Assembly: GCA_019671135.1 (NCBI GenBank)
Contig: JAHRHY010000026.1
Location: forward strand, 496,001-560,000
Reading direction: 5' to 3'
Length of the DNA stretch: 64,000 bases
DNA from: Linnemannia hyalina
Taxonomy: Eukaryota > Mortierellomycota > Mortierellomycetes > Mortierellales > Mortierellaceae
The notes beneath the pieces were generated by a model, which had not been told where the DNA came from, did no database searches, and saw nothing but the letters and a program-made list of their open reading frames with translations. This document shows, one piece after another, positions 1 to 10,845 of this stretch. Both the position numbers and the translations under genes were made by a program. Each line of letters begins with the position of its first letter. Positions within the stretch are counted from its first letter, which is position 1.

Positions 1-449
1 ATGATCAACCTAACCTTCCCACACGCCAAAATAAAAAAATAAAAGAGCGGGAAAAAAACCAAAAGAACAATGAACTTACCGATGCCGTCGGGGTCATCGA
101 CCATGAACGCACAAAACACATCCTCCGACACCTTCATCCCTTCGAGATGGAGCGACAAAAAGTCATTCGCAATCACCTCCACATTCGCGACAATGTTGAG
201 TTCTAGTGCGTTCTGGGTGAAGGAGAACAGCGTCTCGCGGCTAAGATGTTCAATTGAAAGCGAGGCGTAGTTAAGTATCGTGTTCGCTACTCGCTTGTTT
301 CCAGTGTAAAGAGTACTAGAATGAAAGGGCTACCTCTGAGGGAAAAAGATGTTTTTGACGATGGCGTGGGTACATCCAGCGATGGACTGGGGGAATGTCT
401 TTGGGATGGAGAGGAGCTGAAGCTTCCAGGGTTGCAGCGTGATTGACAT
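1..449 (-). CDS. CASTOR-like ACT-domain protein, N-terminal part (runs off the window)
   Basis: Exon 1 is 449..334 (MSITLQPW...), ending in CCT CAG AG before a GTAGCC donor. The acceptor CTTAG joins it in frame to exon 2 at 240..80, whose donor is GTAAGT. A possible third exon starts at about position 9. The spliced N-terminus contains LLSIPK, a hydrophobic helix ending IFFP, then FSFTQNALELNIV and VEVIANDF. This layout matches the start of animal CASTOR proteins (an LSV strand, an IKLLFLP helix, a FFSLTETPEDYTLMVDEE strand block). CASTOR proteins bind arginine through ACT domains and relieve GATOR2-dependent inhibition of TORC1; a fungal orthologue having that role is inference. The C-terminal ACT repeats lie outside the window. 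A plain ACT-domain regulatory protein is the alternative. Confidence 0.6.
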
Positions 450-1184
450 TGTGTTGATGGTACTCTCTTTTTTATTATTTGTGTTTAGTGCTCGGAAGGA
501 AGGGAATCAAATCAACACTACTCCAGCTCTTTCTTGTATTGCAGGATCGTTATCCTGCCCCTTTTTATTGAAGGCAAGGTAGAGTTGTAGGAAGAGGAGG
601 AAGGAGGAAGAAGAATGATAGAGGAGAGGAGAAGTGAGAGGGAAATGAAGGTCGGGAGAACAAAGAACAGAGATGAAGTGAGATGAAGTGAGAGAGGGAA
701 GGGGAAAGACGGAAAGAAGGAGAAGAAGTGAGGAAGGAAGGGAAAGGGAAAGGTAAAGATAAAAGATAAAGGAAGTTGTTTGTCGTCTGACCTACAGTCG
801 TGAATAAAAAGAGGCAGGTGTTCGTCTCTCTCGTCGTCTGTTCATCATCATCACAATCGTCTGTCTGGCGATAAAGAAAAAAGAACAAAGCAGTTGAACC
901 GTCGGTTTGCTGATTTATGCAATGCATGAGTTGCATATATGCAATAAGGTCAGTTGAATTGTTCGGTAGCATGCTTTTTTTCTTCTAGCACCTAATCAAC
1001 ATTGACATCGTTCTTATCTTTGTTCTTGCCCAGATGGAAACACACGCCTACCCTGTCGAATAAGAGAGCACGTAACATTGGTGGCAAAGAAGAGAAATCA
1101 CACTGTAACAGTGTACGTGAAATTTGGATTAATACGTGTTTGTTTCTTTCAATCAGCAGCCATCAGTCCGCAACACATGCATCA

Positions 1185-1216
<32 letters not shown>

Positions 1217-3543
1217 TCTTTCCTCCTTCAGACTGACAGACAGGCAGATAGAGTGAGTGAGAGAAGGAGAAGGAAGGCCCTGTATGTGTGTGTTGCTTCC
1301 ATATCCCTCCGTTTGCCTCTGCCACTCTGTCTCTCCAGCTCGCCTGCCTTTGTTTTCTTTTTTCTTTTTTTCTTTTCCTTTTTGCACTCCTCCTCCTCTT
1401 CTTCTTCTTCCCTGCCCACGTTTTTTTTCTTCTTTCTTTCTTTGCCCTTCCAACTGATTCGATCCCTTTCATCAGCTCTCCTCCTCCACTCACACTCTTC
1501 ACTCCTGTTCAGATCCTTCTTCTCCTTCACTCCTCTTCCTCCTCTCACTTTCACCTCCACATTCACCATCCACCCACGTCCCTTCCGCCACTCTTCTTAC
1601 AAAAACAACCTCCCTACCCAACAATAACTACACATCCGAGCAAGCTTCCCTTCATTCTCACAGGTAAGCAAGCAACCCTCAGCAACTTCCAACAACAACA
1701 CTCACTTCCCACCTTCACTCCCACCACCAAAAAAAAAGAAGTTCGTTGACCTGTAAATCGCAATTCATTTCGGACGTGAGATCCCTGGAATCCCGACCGT
1801 CACCTCTCACACCTTCCGAAGACTGCGTAAAGAGAAAAAGAACAACAACAACAACCAACGTGTGTATGTGAATAAGCTCACCCCAACACCCACTTGCTCG
1901 ACTCCTTCCCAACACCCATACTCCCATCCACACCCAACATCATACCTTCCGAACTACCTCCACTCACTTTTGGGCTTCTTTTTTGCGACATTCACACTCT
2001 GCTTGCCACCACTTTGGTGTATTGACATGGGGGGACTGAGATATAAGAACAACAACAACAGCGAAGCGAGAGGCATAAACAAGGAAGCAAAAGAGGACTA
2101 ACAGGTGTTGAATCTCATTCGACTGAATCCATTGCTCGTGAAAAGTCTCAAGGAGAAATAACGAACAGCATAACAAAAACTGAAAGCACCAGGAGAAAAA
2201 AAAAAGAGAGCCTTACTATGTTTTCTTTTTTCCTTCAGCTGACTCTTATTGGGATTCACACTCCATCACATCAACAACAGCAACAGCAACAACACAACAA
2301 CACTCATCACAAGAAACGACAGCCACTCGAAACTGCATTCTTCCTTCTCTGTATACCATGGACGCTTCATTCTCCTTGTTTCTCTCGTGTGTGAGCCGAG
2401 TCGAGTCACCTTGTTATTGTTCAGCATGAGTGACCCGCCCTTGCACAACGTACGTCTCTACATCGGCCCCAGTCCAGAGTGCGTATGCTGTATGTATGGT
2501 TGAGTAGCTTGCCAGCCTGGCTGATTGCTCGTCCTCTTATCAGCGTTGAAATAGCTTATCGGGAGGGAGGAAGGACAGTAGAGTGTGTGTGCGTGTGAGG
2601 GAGTTCCTTTTTTTTTATTTTTAGTGTATCTGTAAGGGTGTGGGCAGATGAGAGTCCCGAGTCATGTTTTTAATAATACTCACAACAATGAACGGAAAAA
2701 GGAGGACAAATACTGTCAACACACACTTTTTTCAAGAGAAAAGCGATGGCGTAGAGAGAAGGAAAGACGTAGTCAGTTGAGGACAGTGCAATGAGGCTAG
2801 ACAGACAAGACTTGTTGGCTAACTGACTGACTACCAGTTTGGCGGGAACAAGAGTCAAAGGAGCTGGAAGCGTTGTTTGAAGCCAAGAGTGTAAGGGAGC
2901 AAAATATTCCCACTGCATGGACTCACACCTTTGTCAGTGAGGAGGCAGCAAGGAGCTGCGGCGGGAAAACACAACAGGGAATGAAGGGAACCTTCAACCC
3001 TTCAACCTGGTTACAAGCAGCTGACCGTGGCTTATCCATTCACCCCGCCTTCTCTCACCCTGCCTCGCTCGACTTGCCTTGGCTCGTCTTGGCTGGGGAG
3101 AAGAGTACTCGACCAACAACCTCGCTACTTCAAAACGACTGAGACTAACCCTTCTCCTCCTCCTTCCTTGTCTTCTCTCTTCTTCTTCAACGCCATAACA
3201 GCCAGAGAAAACTAGATCACAGCTGCGCGACTGCACGCCTACTTTTTCTTCCTCTCAGTCCTCATCCTTTCATTTCTCCAACCAACCCCCCACTCGCACT
3301 TCCATCGACTGACTGAATTCACTCGCAACTCACAACCCACCCTTTAACACTCCCACGACAGTACAACAGCACAACTTACACTCACGCGCACACACCAGCA
3401 AAAACCAAGCAGCGCAATCACAAACCAGCTAGTCTAAACCAACAACAACATCTGCCGAGTGAAGCAGGAGCCAGCAACACTTTGACCTGTCAAGTGTAAT
3501 CCGTTTTTTGTTTAATATCTGTTCATTCTCGAGCATTACTACG
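450..3543. other. Long divergent intergenic region with an orphan pyrimidine-rich promoter-like block
   Basis: No convincing coding gene lies here. Contents: a 7-bp inverted repeat at 541-558; GA-rich sequence at 590-780, which is CT-rich on the strand of the gene to the left; a T25 run at 1194-1218; a CT-rich block at about 1290-1600 followed by a CA-rich leader and a consensus donor (CAG/GTAAGCA) near 1662; a matching acceptor (CCTTCAG) near 2239; and a short ATG-initiated frame at 2426 running into GTACGT. The last 400 bases (3140-3540) are again CT-rich then CA-rich and are the probable promoter and leader of the Cti6-like gene. The 1290-2500 segment may be a second, spliced leader or a non-coding transcript. 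Confidence 0.5.
541..558. repeat. Perfect 7-bp inverted repeat with 4-nt spacer
   Basis: GCAGGAT and ATCCTGC flank CGTT. It lies about 100 bp upstream of the CASTOR-like start codon, so it could be a transcription-factor site or a small hairpin in that gene's leader. No function can be assigned from sequence alone. Confidence 0.5.
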
Positions 3544-6316
3544 ATGGGTACGTCTACTCCTTTTGTCTTGTACTCGTACGTATTCCTTTCTCAGAATAAG
3601 TGTGCAAGAGAATACTAATCAACTCTACTTGTGTCCACTTATGAACTAGTAGCACCTCCTCGAAGAAGCGGCCGCTACGGACATACTAAGGGCAGCAAGA
3701 AGAAGGAAGAAGATGACGATGGTGGTCAAACCCGCTGTGTTTGCAACCAACAACGTAAGTATCATTCCCTCCCTTTCCTTTCACACTACCATTAACCCCA
3801 CTCTTTATCACACCCCTACAATTCTTCTCGGCTCACCTTTTCCTTGCAAATCAATTCAACTTACTCCCCTCCTGCTGCTCACAAGTCTGTCGAATGAACT
3901 TTCTGTTTATTCGTCATGGAACAACGACACACTTGTCTGTCTCCTTGATGTCGTCGTTGCTATTTTTTATTCTCATTCAAGGGGGAACAGGGCAAGAGCA
4001 AGACAGAGAGGGGGCCAGAGGAGAGAAAAAGAACAAAAAGAAGGAAAACAAAAGTTCCACAATTGACAATTGGCCAGGACTATGACCTCACCAACACCGC
4101 CTTGCATGCAACCAACTATACAGACCTGACTAACATGTGTTCATTTTCTTCCTTCATTGCATTAGACCATGAGGGCGTAATGATTCAGTGTGAGACATGC
4201 AAGGTGTGGCAGCACTGCCCCTGTGTTGGACTCGGTGACGGAGAAGTGACCCCAGACATGTACTACTGCGACTCATGCCGTCCCGAGAACCATCCATACC
4301 GTGTCCAGAACGGTCAACTGTAAGCTTGTCATAGCACGTTTGTTATTCTGTGTAGCAAGTCCAAACATATCTTTGTGCATATCATTAACCGCTTCCAACT
4401 ACCTTTGTCATGACATATAGGATATCGAATGCAAAGTCAACGGCAAAACCAACAAAGAAGAGGAGTACGATGAACTCAAAGGAGGCATCAATTCCCATGG
4501 ACCTGATGTTGGCGCAGCAAAAGTGGAACGAGGAACACCAGGATGAGATTGAGGATGATCTCCCCCCTCGCGCTGCAGCCAAGAGGCGGAGAAAGACCGA
4601 GAGCAGCACTACCGACATTGACGATGAACACCACCATAACAACAACAACAACAACCAACAGGACTCTAACGATGCTGCCACCGCTGCATCAAACACGACG
4701 ACCAAGAGCAAGAAGAAGGACAGCACTGACGATCGGGACTCTGCGTCGACCTCTCCTTCATCCTCACCAAAGTCTGCATCTTCCAATGGTCGGAATACAA
4801 CCAAAAAGGCATCTGCCAAATCGACATCCAAGGCTCGTTCGCGTTCCAACACACCCAGCAGTAACGATAACCAAGGAGCTGATCCCAGCAATGGATCCCA
4901 CCCCCCCAGCAAGGAATCTTCACCCATAGCTGTATCAAGTACTTCAAACAGTCCCAAGAACAGCCGCCCACATGAAGACTCCACAGCCGATGCCAAGACC
5001 CCGGGCTCATCAGATTCAAGTGTTCCCGCGACCAAGCGCAGGAAAACCGTGAGCAAGTCTGACATGCCATCCAGGTCCGAGTCTCTCGCCGCCGATGAAG
5101 ACGACGATTCCACCAACAAGAACAACTCTGACGCCGAGCATACAGGTACATTTTGCTTCGCTCCGCGCATTACTCTTTGCGCACTGCAATGATACTCTAA
5201 AGCCTTTACTAACCACCGTTTGTTCCGAACTACTTTCTTATAGAAACGACGACGAGGTCGCGAAAGGGAGGCGCTGGGTCGAAGTCTGGCAGCAAGCGGA
5301 ATAGCGGGCATCAAGGCCACGCCGAGTCACGTGATGATTCAGTCGCACCCGTCAGCAGTAGCAACAGCAGCAATGGACACCAACAGGTGCCCTCGGTCTC
5401 TTCTCCTGCGCCATCGACCAAGAAGGGATACTCCAAGCGAAATGGCGATCGTGGAACCAGCACCAGGAGTGGATCCCGCAACTCGACTCCCGCACCAAGT
5501 CATAGCGAGAGCACACCCCAACCAATGGCACCTGCAGCACCTGCAGCGGTGCGATACCCCTCATCCAAGATGACACTCCAGGAGATGGCCAAGCGCGCCA
5601 AGCAGATGTTGGACTACATCTCGCGTGTGCAGGTTGAGCTGGCGGATCACAAGAGCAAGGTCACACCGGTTGCTTCTCCCGAGTGCAGCAGCACGGCTGC
5701 TACGACTCGTCGTCCCACGGCCTCGCCAGGCACTACTCATCGTCCTGTCCACCATGACAACCATGACATTGATAGAGAGATGAGAAGGCTGAATGACGTA
5801 GAGTCGTTTGGTTTCAGATTGCCAAAGCCTGCAGTGTCAACAAGTTCAGGATCTGGTATTCACGGAGACAGCCAGGTTTGCCCGGATCTGTCACGGTCCA
5901 GTATGGACAGCACATCGTCAACGGTGGATGGAATGCCAGAGCCCAGCAGCCCTGTTGATATGAAGGTGCCTACCTCGTCACTGAACGGCAAGGATCTGAA
6001 CATGACGATCAAGGTGATCCCTATGCACGCTCAGGACTCCTCGCTGCTGTTGTCGACGCCACCTCTATCTGTCCACGATCACCAGCACCACAACCAGGGT
6101 CATCACTCCCATCACACCTCTAGAAGTCCCGACTCGGATACGAACCATGAGCCATTGACACCTCCTCACCAGCCCCTGGAAGGTGCATCCGAGGAGCATC
6201 AGGAAGAAGGAGAGTCGGATGAGAAGCAGGCTGGCACTGTCACCAGCATGGACTTGATGGACAAGTTGACTGGCGACCTCATTCGCTTCCAAGAAAAGTT
6301 TGGTGCCTTTACCTGA
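3544..6316 (+). CDS. Cti6-like PHD-finger protein (Rpd3L histone deacetylase subunit type)
   Basis: Five exons: 3544..3547, 3650..3754, 4166..4319, 4421..5145 and 5244..6316, giving 686 residues. A PHD finger spans the exon 2/exon 3 junction: RCVC, then QCETC, WQHCPC and YYCDSC, giving the C4HC3 zinc ligands, followed by RPENHP. This spacing and the following basic, Ser-rich tail resemble yeast Cti6, which reads H3K4 methylation for the Rpd3L deacetylase and relieves Cyc8-Tup1 repression. The middle is low-complexity (poly-Asn, KKRRKT-type basic patches suited to nuclear import). Near residue 440 a conserved helix RAKQMLDYISRVQVELA matches the C-terminal helix seen in fungal Cti6 proteins. 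Exon 1 encodes only ATG plus one base, and the tandem TAGTAG acceptor leaves residue 2 ambiguous. Another PHD reader is possible, but Cti6 fits best. Confidence 0.82.
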
Positions 6317-7802
6317 CTCACTTTTAGCCACCTGGATGTCCGTTTTTGATTTTTCTTTTCTACCAGCACAAACACACATATCCTTTGCACCTATTGCAAC
6401 TCTAGCCTCCTTTTTGTTTTTGTTTTTTTTTTTCATTCAATTGTACTTTTACTTCCTCTCCACTTTTTTTCTTTTCCTTTCGCCGTATATCATCGTTAAT
6501 TCTCTTTTTTTTCCTCTCTTTGTACATCATACTTTCCACTCGCATCTCGCGTTTCAAACATGAAAAGCAAAAAATTCATTAACAAGCCTCATTTTTCGTA
6601 TCAGCTCAATCAAACAAAAAGGACAACGACAATAACAACACGAAAAACAGTCAAAAACACAATAAATCTCAGACATCCCTGTGTATCGAAGTTTAAAAAA
6701 AAAAAAGTCATGCCAACGGTTCCAAATGTCAACAATAGCAAAAAAAACAATAATAACAATAGCAATGGGAGTCATGGGAAGGAAGGGTGGCGAGCGAGAC
6801 GTGCCCTTTGTATTAGAGTTGCGTGAACGAGAAAGAGAGAACGTGAAGTTGAGGGGGAGGGGTGAGGGTGGAGCATGATAAATGGAGTCGACTGCCACAT
6901 GGATGAAACCTTTTTTTTTTTTTTCCTTTTCTGCATTCGTTAGTTGTTGTGTGAACAGTTTCTGAGTTTGAAGGGAGGGTTGATGGGAGATAGAGGTTAT
7001 GATGCCCCAAGAAAAAGGAAAAAAAAAAAAAAAAAAAAAAAAAACAAGTCGTAACGGTAAAGTCAGGAGGTATGGAATGTGAGGGGGATGGATCGAGTGA
7101 AAGGGACAGGGACACCGCCACAAAGCGGTATGCTTTTTATTGTTTTGGTGTTGAGTCCTTTTGGTCAGGGAACTCACTCCTTTGTTTGACGTCCTTTTTT
7201 TCATCTCTGGGTGTCTGTTGTGCGTCATGGCTCTCATATTTTATTTTATTTTACTGTTGTTTTCTTTTTGATGAATGGATGAATGTCAACAAAGTGAAAA
7301 AACTAAAGGGATCCGGGGTCGTTTTGATGGAGAGGGGAATGGTTACAGACGAGGAAGGAAGGAAGAAAAAGAAATTCCCCCATGAAAATTTTCCCTTTTG
7401 TCGACTTGTCCGTCGAGAAGGGGGAATGCATGGACCATGGACTCTAAATTAACCGCTGCTCACGATTTTCATTTCATTTTATTTGTTATTTTTTTCGTGT
7501 GGTCATACCAGATATATGAAAGAATATTGAAAAAAAGGGATGATTGCTTTTTTTATTTGGTGAGTGAAAAAAAAAGAGTGTGAAAATGAGAGGGGGGAAT
7601 GGTATGGGTGAGGTAAGTGGAGTGGAGTAATAGATGATGTAGATGCGTATGTAAATTAGAGAGTAGTGTAGGAACAAGGAATACAAAGGAAAGGGATGAA
7701 GAGTGAGTGAATCCAAGACACCCTCCGCCAAAAAAAAAAAAAAAAAAAAAAAAAAGGGTCTTATCATTTTTACTGTCCATCCCCCCGCATTGAGTCTCAA
7801 CT
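6317..7802. other. Intergenic region between convergent genes
   Basis: No coding gene seen. The region is AT-rich with long homopolymers (A26 at 7019-7044 and A26 at 7730-7755) and T-rich tracts after the Cti6-like stop that could hold its 3' end. Open frames here consist almost wholly of Phe/Lys/Ser low complexity and are not credible proteins. Confidence 0.6.
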
Positions 7803-8574
7803 TTAGACCATAACAAAGACAGAAACAAGAAGAACAACTAGTCCAACAACGCTAGAAGACACTACACGGGTACGAGAAGAAGCACCAGAGGTACCGGGCA
7901 TGGTGACTGTGAGGGCGCCGAAATTGAGGTTGCAGGAGTCGACGAGGTTCTGGGTGCTGAAACGGGTTTGGATCTTTTGGTTCTCTGCTCCGCAGGTGTA
8001 GCAGGGATCTGTTATTTGAGAGTTTGTTTGTTGGTTTGTTGGTTGGTTAGTTGGTTGGTGAGGGAAGTGGAGAGAGGTGGGCAGGTTGGGTGCGAGGATG
8101 ATGCGTGAAGGATGGGTAAGAGATGAGAGGGGGTAGAAAGGGACGACGGGGTTAAGGGCGAAAAGGAGAGACGAGAAAATAAAAGAAATTGTTGATGTCA
8201 GAACGATGGATTCTTTTTTTGTTTCGACGAACGGGGGAGTAACTCTTTTCCTTTCCTTTCCTATCCTTTCCTTTCCTTCCCTCCCACCAACAAAGAACAA
8301 AACAAAAATGAGAGGAGTTACCATAAGCATTGACAATCTTCTGTGTGCAGAGACACTTATCCGTGGTCGCGGTGGTGTTGGACTCAACAGGAAAGTTGAT
8401 GTTGCCGGTGGAGGAGTCGATGGAGACTTTGCAGTCCTGGAGGAGAGAGATCAGAGGCGTGCAGGAAGGCTGGTAGCATGCTAGGGGGGTTTCTTTCGGT
8501 TGTTGCGCGGTTGTGAAGGTCAAAACGGCGAGGAAGAAAAAGAAGAGTGTGAAGAGGGGTGTGGATGAATGCAT
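7803..8574 (-). CDS. Secreted, GPI-anchored cysteine-rich protein
   Basis: Two exons, 8574..8322 and 8008..7803, encode 152 residues. An N-terminal signal peptide (MHSSTPLFTLFFFFLAVLTF, cut near TTA) is followed by a compact domain with eight cysteines (ACYQPSC, QDC, KCLC, PCYTC, DSC), three or more Thr/Asn glycosylation-type sites, and a C-terminal Ser/Gly/Ala-rich omega region before a hydrophobic tail (VVGLVVLLVSVFVMV). This is the build of a GPI-anchored wall or plasma-membrane protein. Eight cysteines recall CFEM domains, but the CFEM spacing is not evident, so I do not name it so. A TATA element lies about 115 bp upstream. The splice joins TAT-G to AT-CCC, giving Tyr-Asp. Confidence 0.8.
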
Positions 8575-8687
8575 TGTTGAGTGTGTGTGTGTGTGTGAAG
8601 AGTGAAGTTGAGAGGAAAGAAGGAGAGTGGAGAGTGTGTGTGAAAGAGAGCGAGAGAGAAGAGAGAGAAAAAAAGAGGCGATCGTGG

Positions 8688-8693
8688 TTTATA
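8688..8693 (-). promoter_or_regulatory. TATA box (TATAAA)
   Basis: TATAAA on the minus strand, about 115 bp before the start codon of the GPI-anchored protein, followed by a CT-rich leader on the same strand (8580-8680). Position and context fit a core promoter. Confidence 0.6.
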
Positions 8694-9262
8694 AATGCTT
8701 CCGGGGAGGGTGCACCTCCTCACTTTTCGAGACGGCATGGGATGGGCATGGACGTGAATAGATTGACAAAATAAATCCGAAACATGTAAGAAAAAACGCG
8801 GACGCTCTTTGTTCACCTCTCGCCCTCTCACATTCACCCAGCAATGCCTCTTTTTCGTCCGCTCAATGGATCGACTTGTGAACAAGTGGCAAGCATGATG
8901 AATGAGACGGAGATGAAAAGAGTGAACGAGAGTTGAACGAAGGGAGAGTGAAAGAGGTAGAGAGAGATGAATAATTCACATTCCGCGCACAGGGCGCATG
9001 AGATGTAAACAATGCACCCGCACCTTGTCTGGGAACAAAAACGACAAACGATAGTTCACATAAGGGATACTGAGGTAACAGAAGGTAAGAAGGATAGGGG
9101 TCCCTGTAATTTTTCTTTTCGTTTGGGTCTGGCTGGCAAAGTGCTCTCAACAGCGACATTGGACCGGGAGCAGAAGCCAAACGGATTGAACGCAACGGTC
9201 AGGGACCAGGGTGATGCGCGTTCATTTCACGAGCCAAGAGGGAAAGAGATGAGGGCGAAAGT

Positions 9263-9287
9263 GAGAGAGAGAGAGAGAGAGAGAGAG
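9263..9287. repeat. (GA)12 microsatellite
   Basis: Uninterrupted GA dinucleotide run read directly from the sequence. It is non-coding. Confidence 0.9.
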
Positions 9288-9820
9288 CAATAGAAAAGAA
9301 GAGATGACCGGGGTGCATGAGGCATATCTTGGTCTTTCGGAAAACGATATCGCATGGTAAACAAGGCTCATTTTGATCCCCGACTTCCCAACAATCAAGG
9401 TTAAGCAACATTCCGCAGAGGAATGGCACACTTGATTGAGACAGCACGAGAAAGAAAACAAGGTTTAGAGATAGAGCGTGGGCTGGGTGGGTTAGATTGC
9501 ATTAATGCAGGGGGGGCAGAGGGGGTAGAGGGGGCAGAGGGAAGGGACAGGAGGAGGAATGGGGGTTTGGTGTTGGTTAACAGTCAACTGTTTTTCTGTT
9601 ATCGTTGCTGTTATTGCTTTTAGCGTGTTCGTCAAACGACAGTGGTGTAGGGCTGTAAATTGAGCAACGGTTGTTTTATTATTATTCTACAGGAATGAGT
9701 AGGGCCATCACGAGAAAAGACAGTGGAAAGAGTTATGTTGGTTTGGGTGTGGGGGTGAGATGATTGCAGAGTGCCTGTTGTGCTCTTTCTGGCACAGACA
9801 AGAATACTCATACAGTCTGC

Positions 9821-10730
9821 TTAGAAGCCAAGGAACTGCAGTCCACTGATAACGACAACCGCAGCGACAGCCATCAATCCACCAGCACTCGCCTTCAAGG
9901 CAGAGCTCTCCTTGTGCGAACTGGCGCCTCCCACAACAACATTCTCCTCCTGCGTGTTTCCACCTCCAACCGAAGCAGCAGGAGCATTGGCAGCCTTAAC
10001 GGGCGCGTGAGCACCAGCAGCAGTGGCAGTGCGATCAGCAAAGGCGGCGGCAGGTTTAGCAGCAGCAGCGGAAGACTTGCGGTGCTTGGCTGAGGAGGAG
10101 ATGATGGCGCCGATACCTCCGGGGTTGATCGTTCCGCCTTCAGGGATGACGGGGCGGAGGGTTCCCGGGTTCCCCTCGGAGTCTGTGATTGTGAACCGTG
10201 TTGCCCATGCCATCCCACTTCCGTCCTTTGTCTGGAACATTAGGAAGTAGACTATTTGAAGATGAGATTCGTGGTTGGTGACGGGTCAGTTGTTAGTTGT
10301 GAGGTTGGTGGGAAGGTAGATGGTGCATGCTTCTCCCTTTGTACCTCATCCATCTCCTCTACCTCTACTACCAAAACGCAAAAAAAAAAAAAAAAAAAAA
10401 AGAGAAAGGCATACTTTGACCGGGAGGGCTGACGTGTGGGACATGGTACTTGACACTCGTCGTCGTGCCTCCATCAACATTTGACGCAATGGTAGCCAAC
10501 TTCTTTTGCTTATCGTCCGCTCCGGTCATGAGGAAGATGTCAAAGATGGGGCTGGAGGAGAGGAGCGGGGCGTGTTTGTCATCGTGCCAGGAGATTGTTA
10601 CGTCTTGTTCAGGTTTCCAGACGGTGTTGCTGATGGGGGTTTTTGGGTAGACGAATGCATCTGAGGGGGTGGGAAGGTGGGAGAGGAGGGTTGCTGTGAG
10701 GGTGAGGAGGAAGGCGATTGTGGACTTCAT
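9821..10730 (-). CDS. Kre9/Knh1-like Ser/Thr-rich GPI-anchored wall protein
   Basis: Exons 10730..10415 and 10251..9821 encode 248 residues. A signal peptide (MKSTIAFLLTLTATLL...) leads into a beta-sandwich-type domain with P-x-SNTVWKPEQDVTISW, FDIFLMTG, KYHVP and VYFLMFQTKDGSGMAWATRFTI, the hallmarks of the fungal Kre9/Knh1 N-terminal family (beta-1,6-glucan synthesis and wall assembly in yeast). The second half is Ala/Ser/Thr-rich and ends in a hydrophobic GPI-type tail (GGLMAVAAVVVISGLQFLGF). The start is set by the signal peptide. The intron has a T22 tract on the coding strand (10380-10401) close to the donor. Multi-copy relatives are common in fungi; the exact enzymatic role is unknown. 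Confidence 0.85.
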
Positions 10731-10837
10731 CTTGGTAGAAAGAATGAGTGGTGGTGAGAGTATGTGTGTGGGGGTAATAAAGTGTAATGAGGGTTGAATA
10801 ATGGAATGAGGCAGAAAAGCGAGGGGTGCGGACGAGG

Positions 10838-10845
10838 TATTTATG
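10838..10845 (-). promoter_or_regulatory. TATA-like element (CATAAATA)
   Basis: It lies about 110 bp upstream of the Kre9/Knh1-like start codon on the same strand. This is a weak match to TATA(A/T)A, supported mainly by position. Confidence 0.4.

Larger units (their letters stand above)
8575..9820. other. Intergenic region with a GA microsatellite
   Basis: The left 120 bp is the promoter and leader of the gene at 7803-8574. The rest shows no coding signal. It contains a (GA)12 run at 9263-9287 and a G-rich repeated GGGG(C/T)AGAGG block at about 9510-9550. The gene at 9821-10730 ends at the right border, so its 3' untranslated region should lie here. Confidence 0.5.

Noticed and set aside
565..972. 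Minus-strand open frame of 135 codons upstream of the CASTOR-like gene
   Set aside because: Mostly Phe/Ser/Leu/Pro low complexity from a CT-rich promoter tract; no folded block and no splice support.
1136..1749. Several overlapping plus- and minus-strand frames
   Set aside because: All derive from CT/T homopolymer-rich DNA with Phe/Ser or Lys/Glu runs in opposite strands; typical shadow frames.
4385..5320. 311-codon minus-strand frame opposite the Cti6-like gene
   Set aside because: It lies antisense to confirmed coding exons, crosses their introns, and mirrors their Ser/Asp-rich composition.
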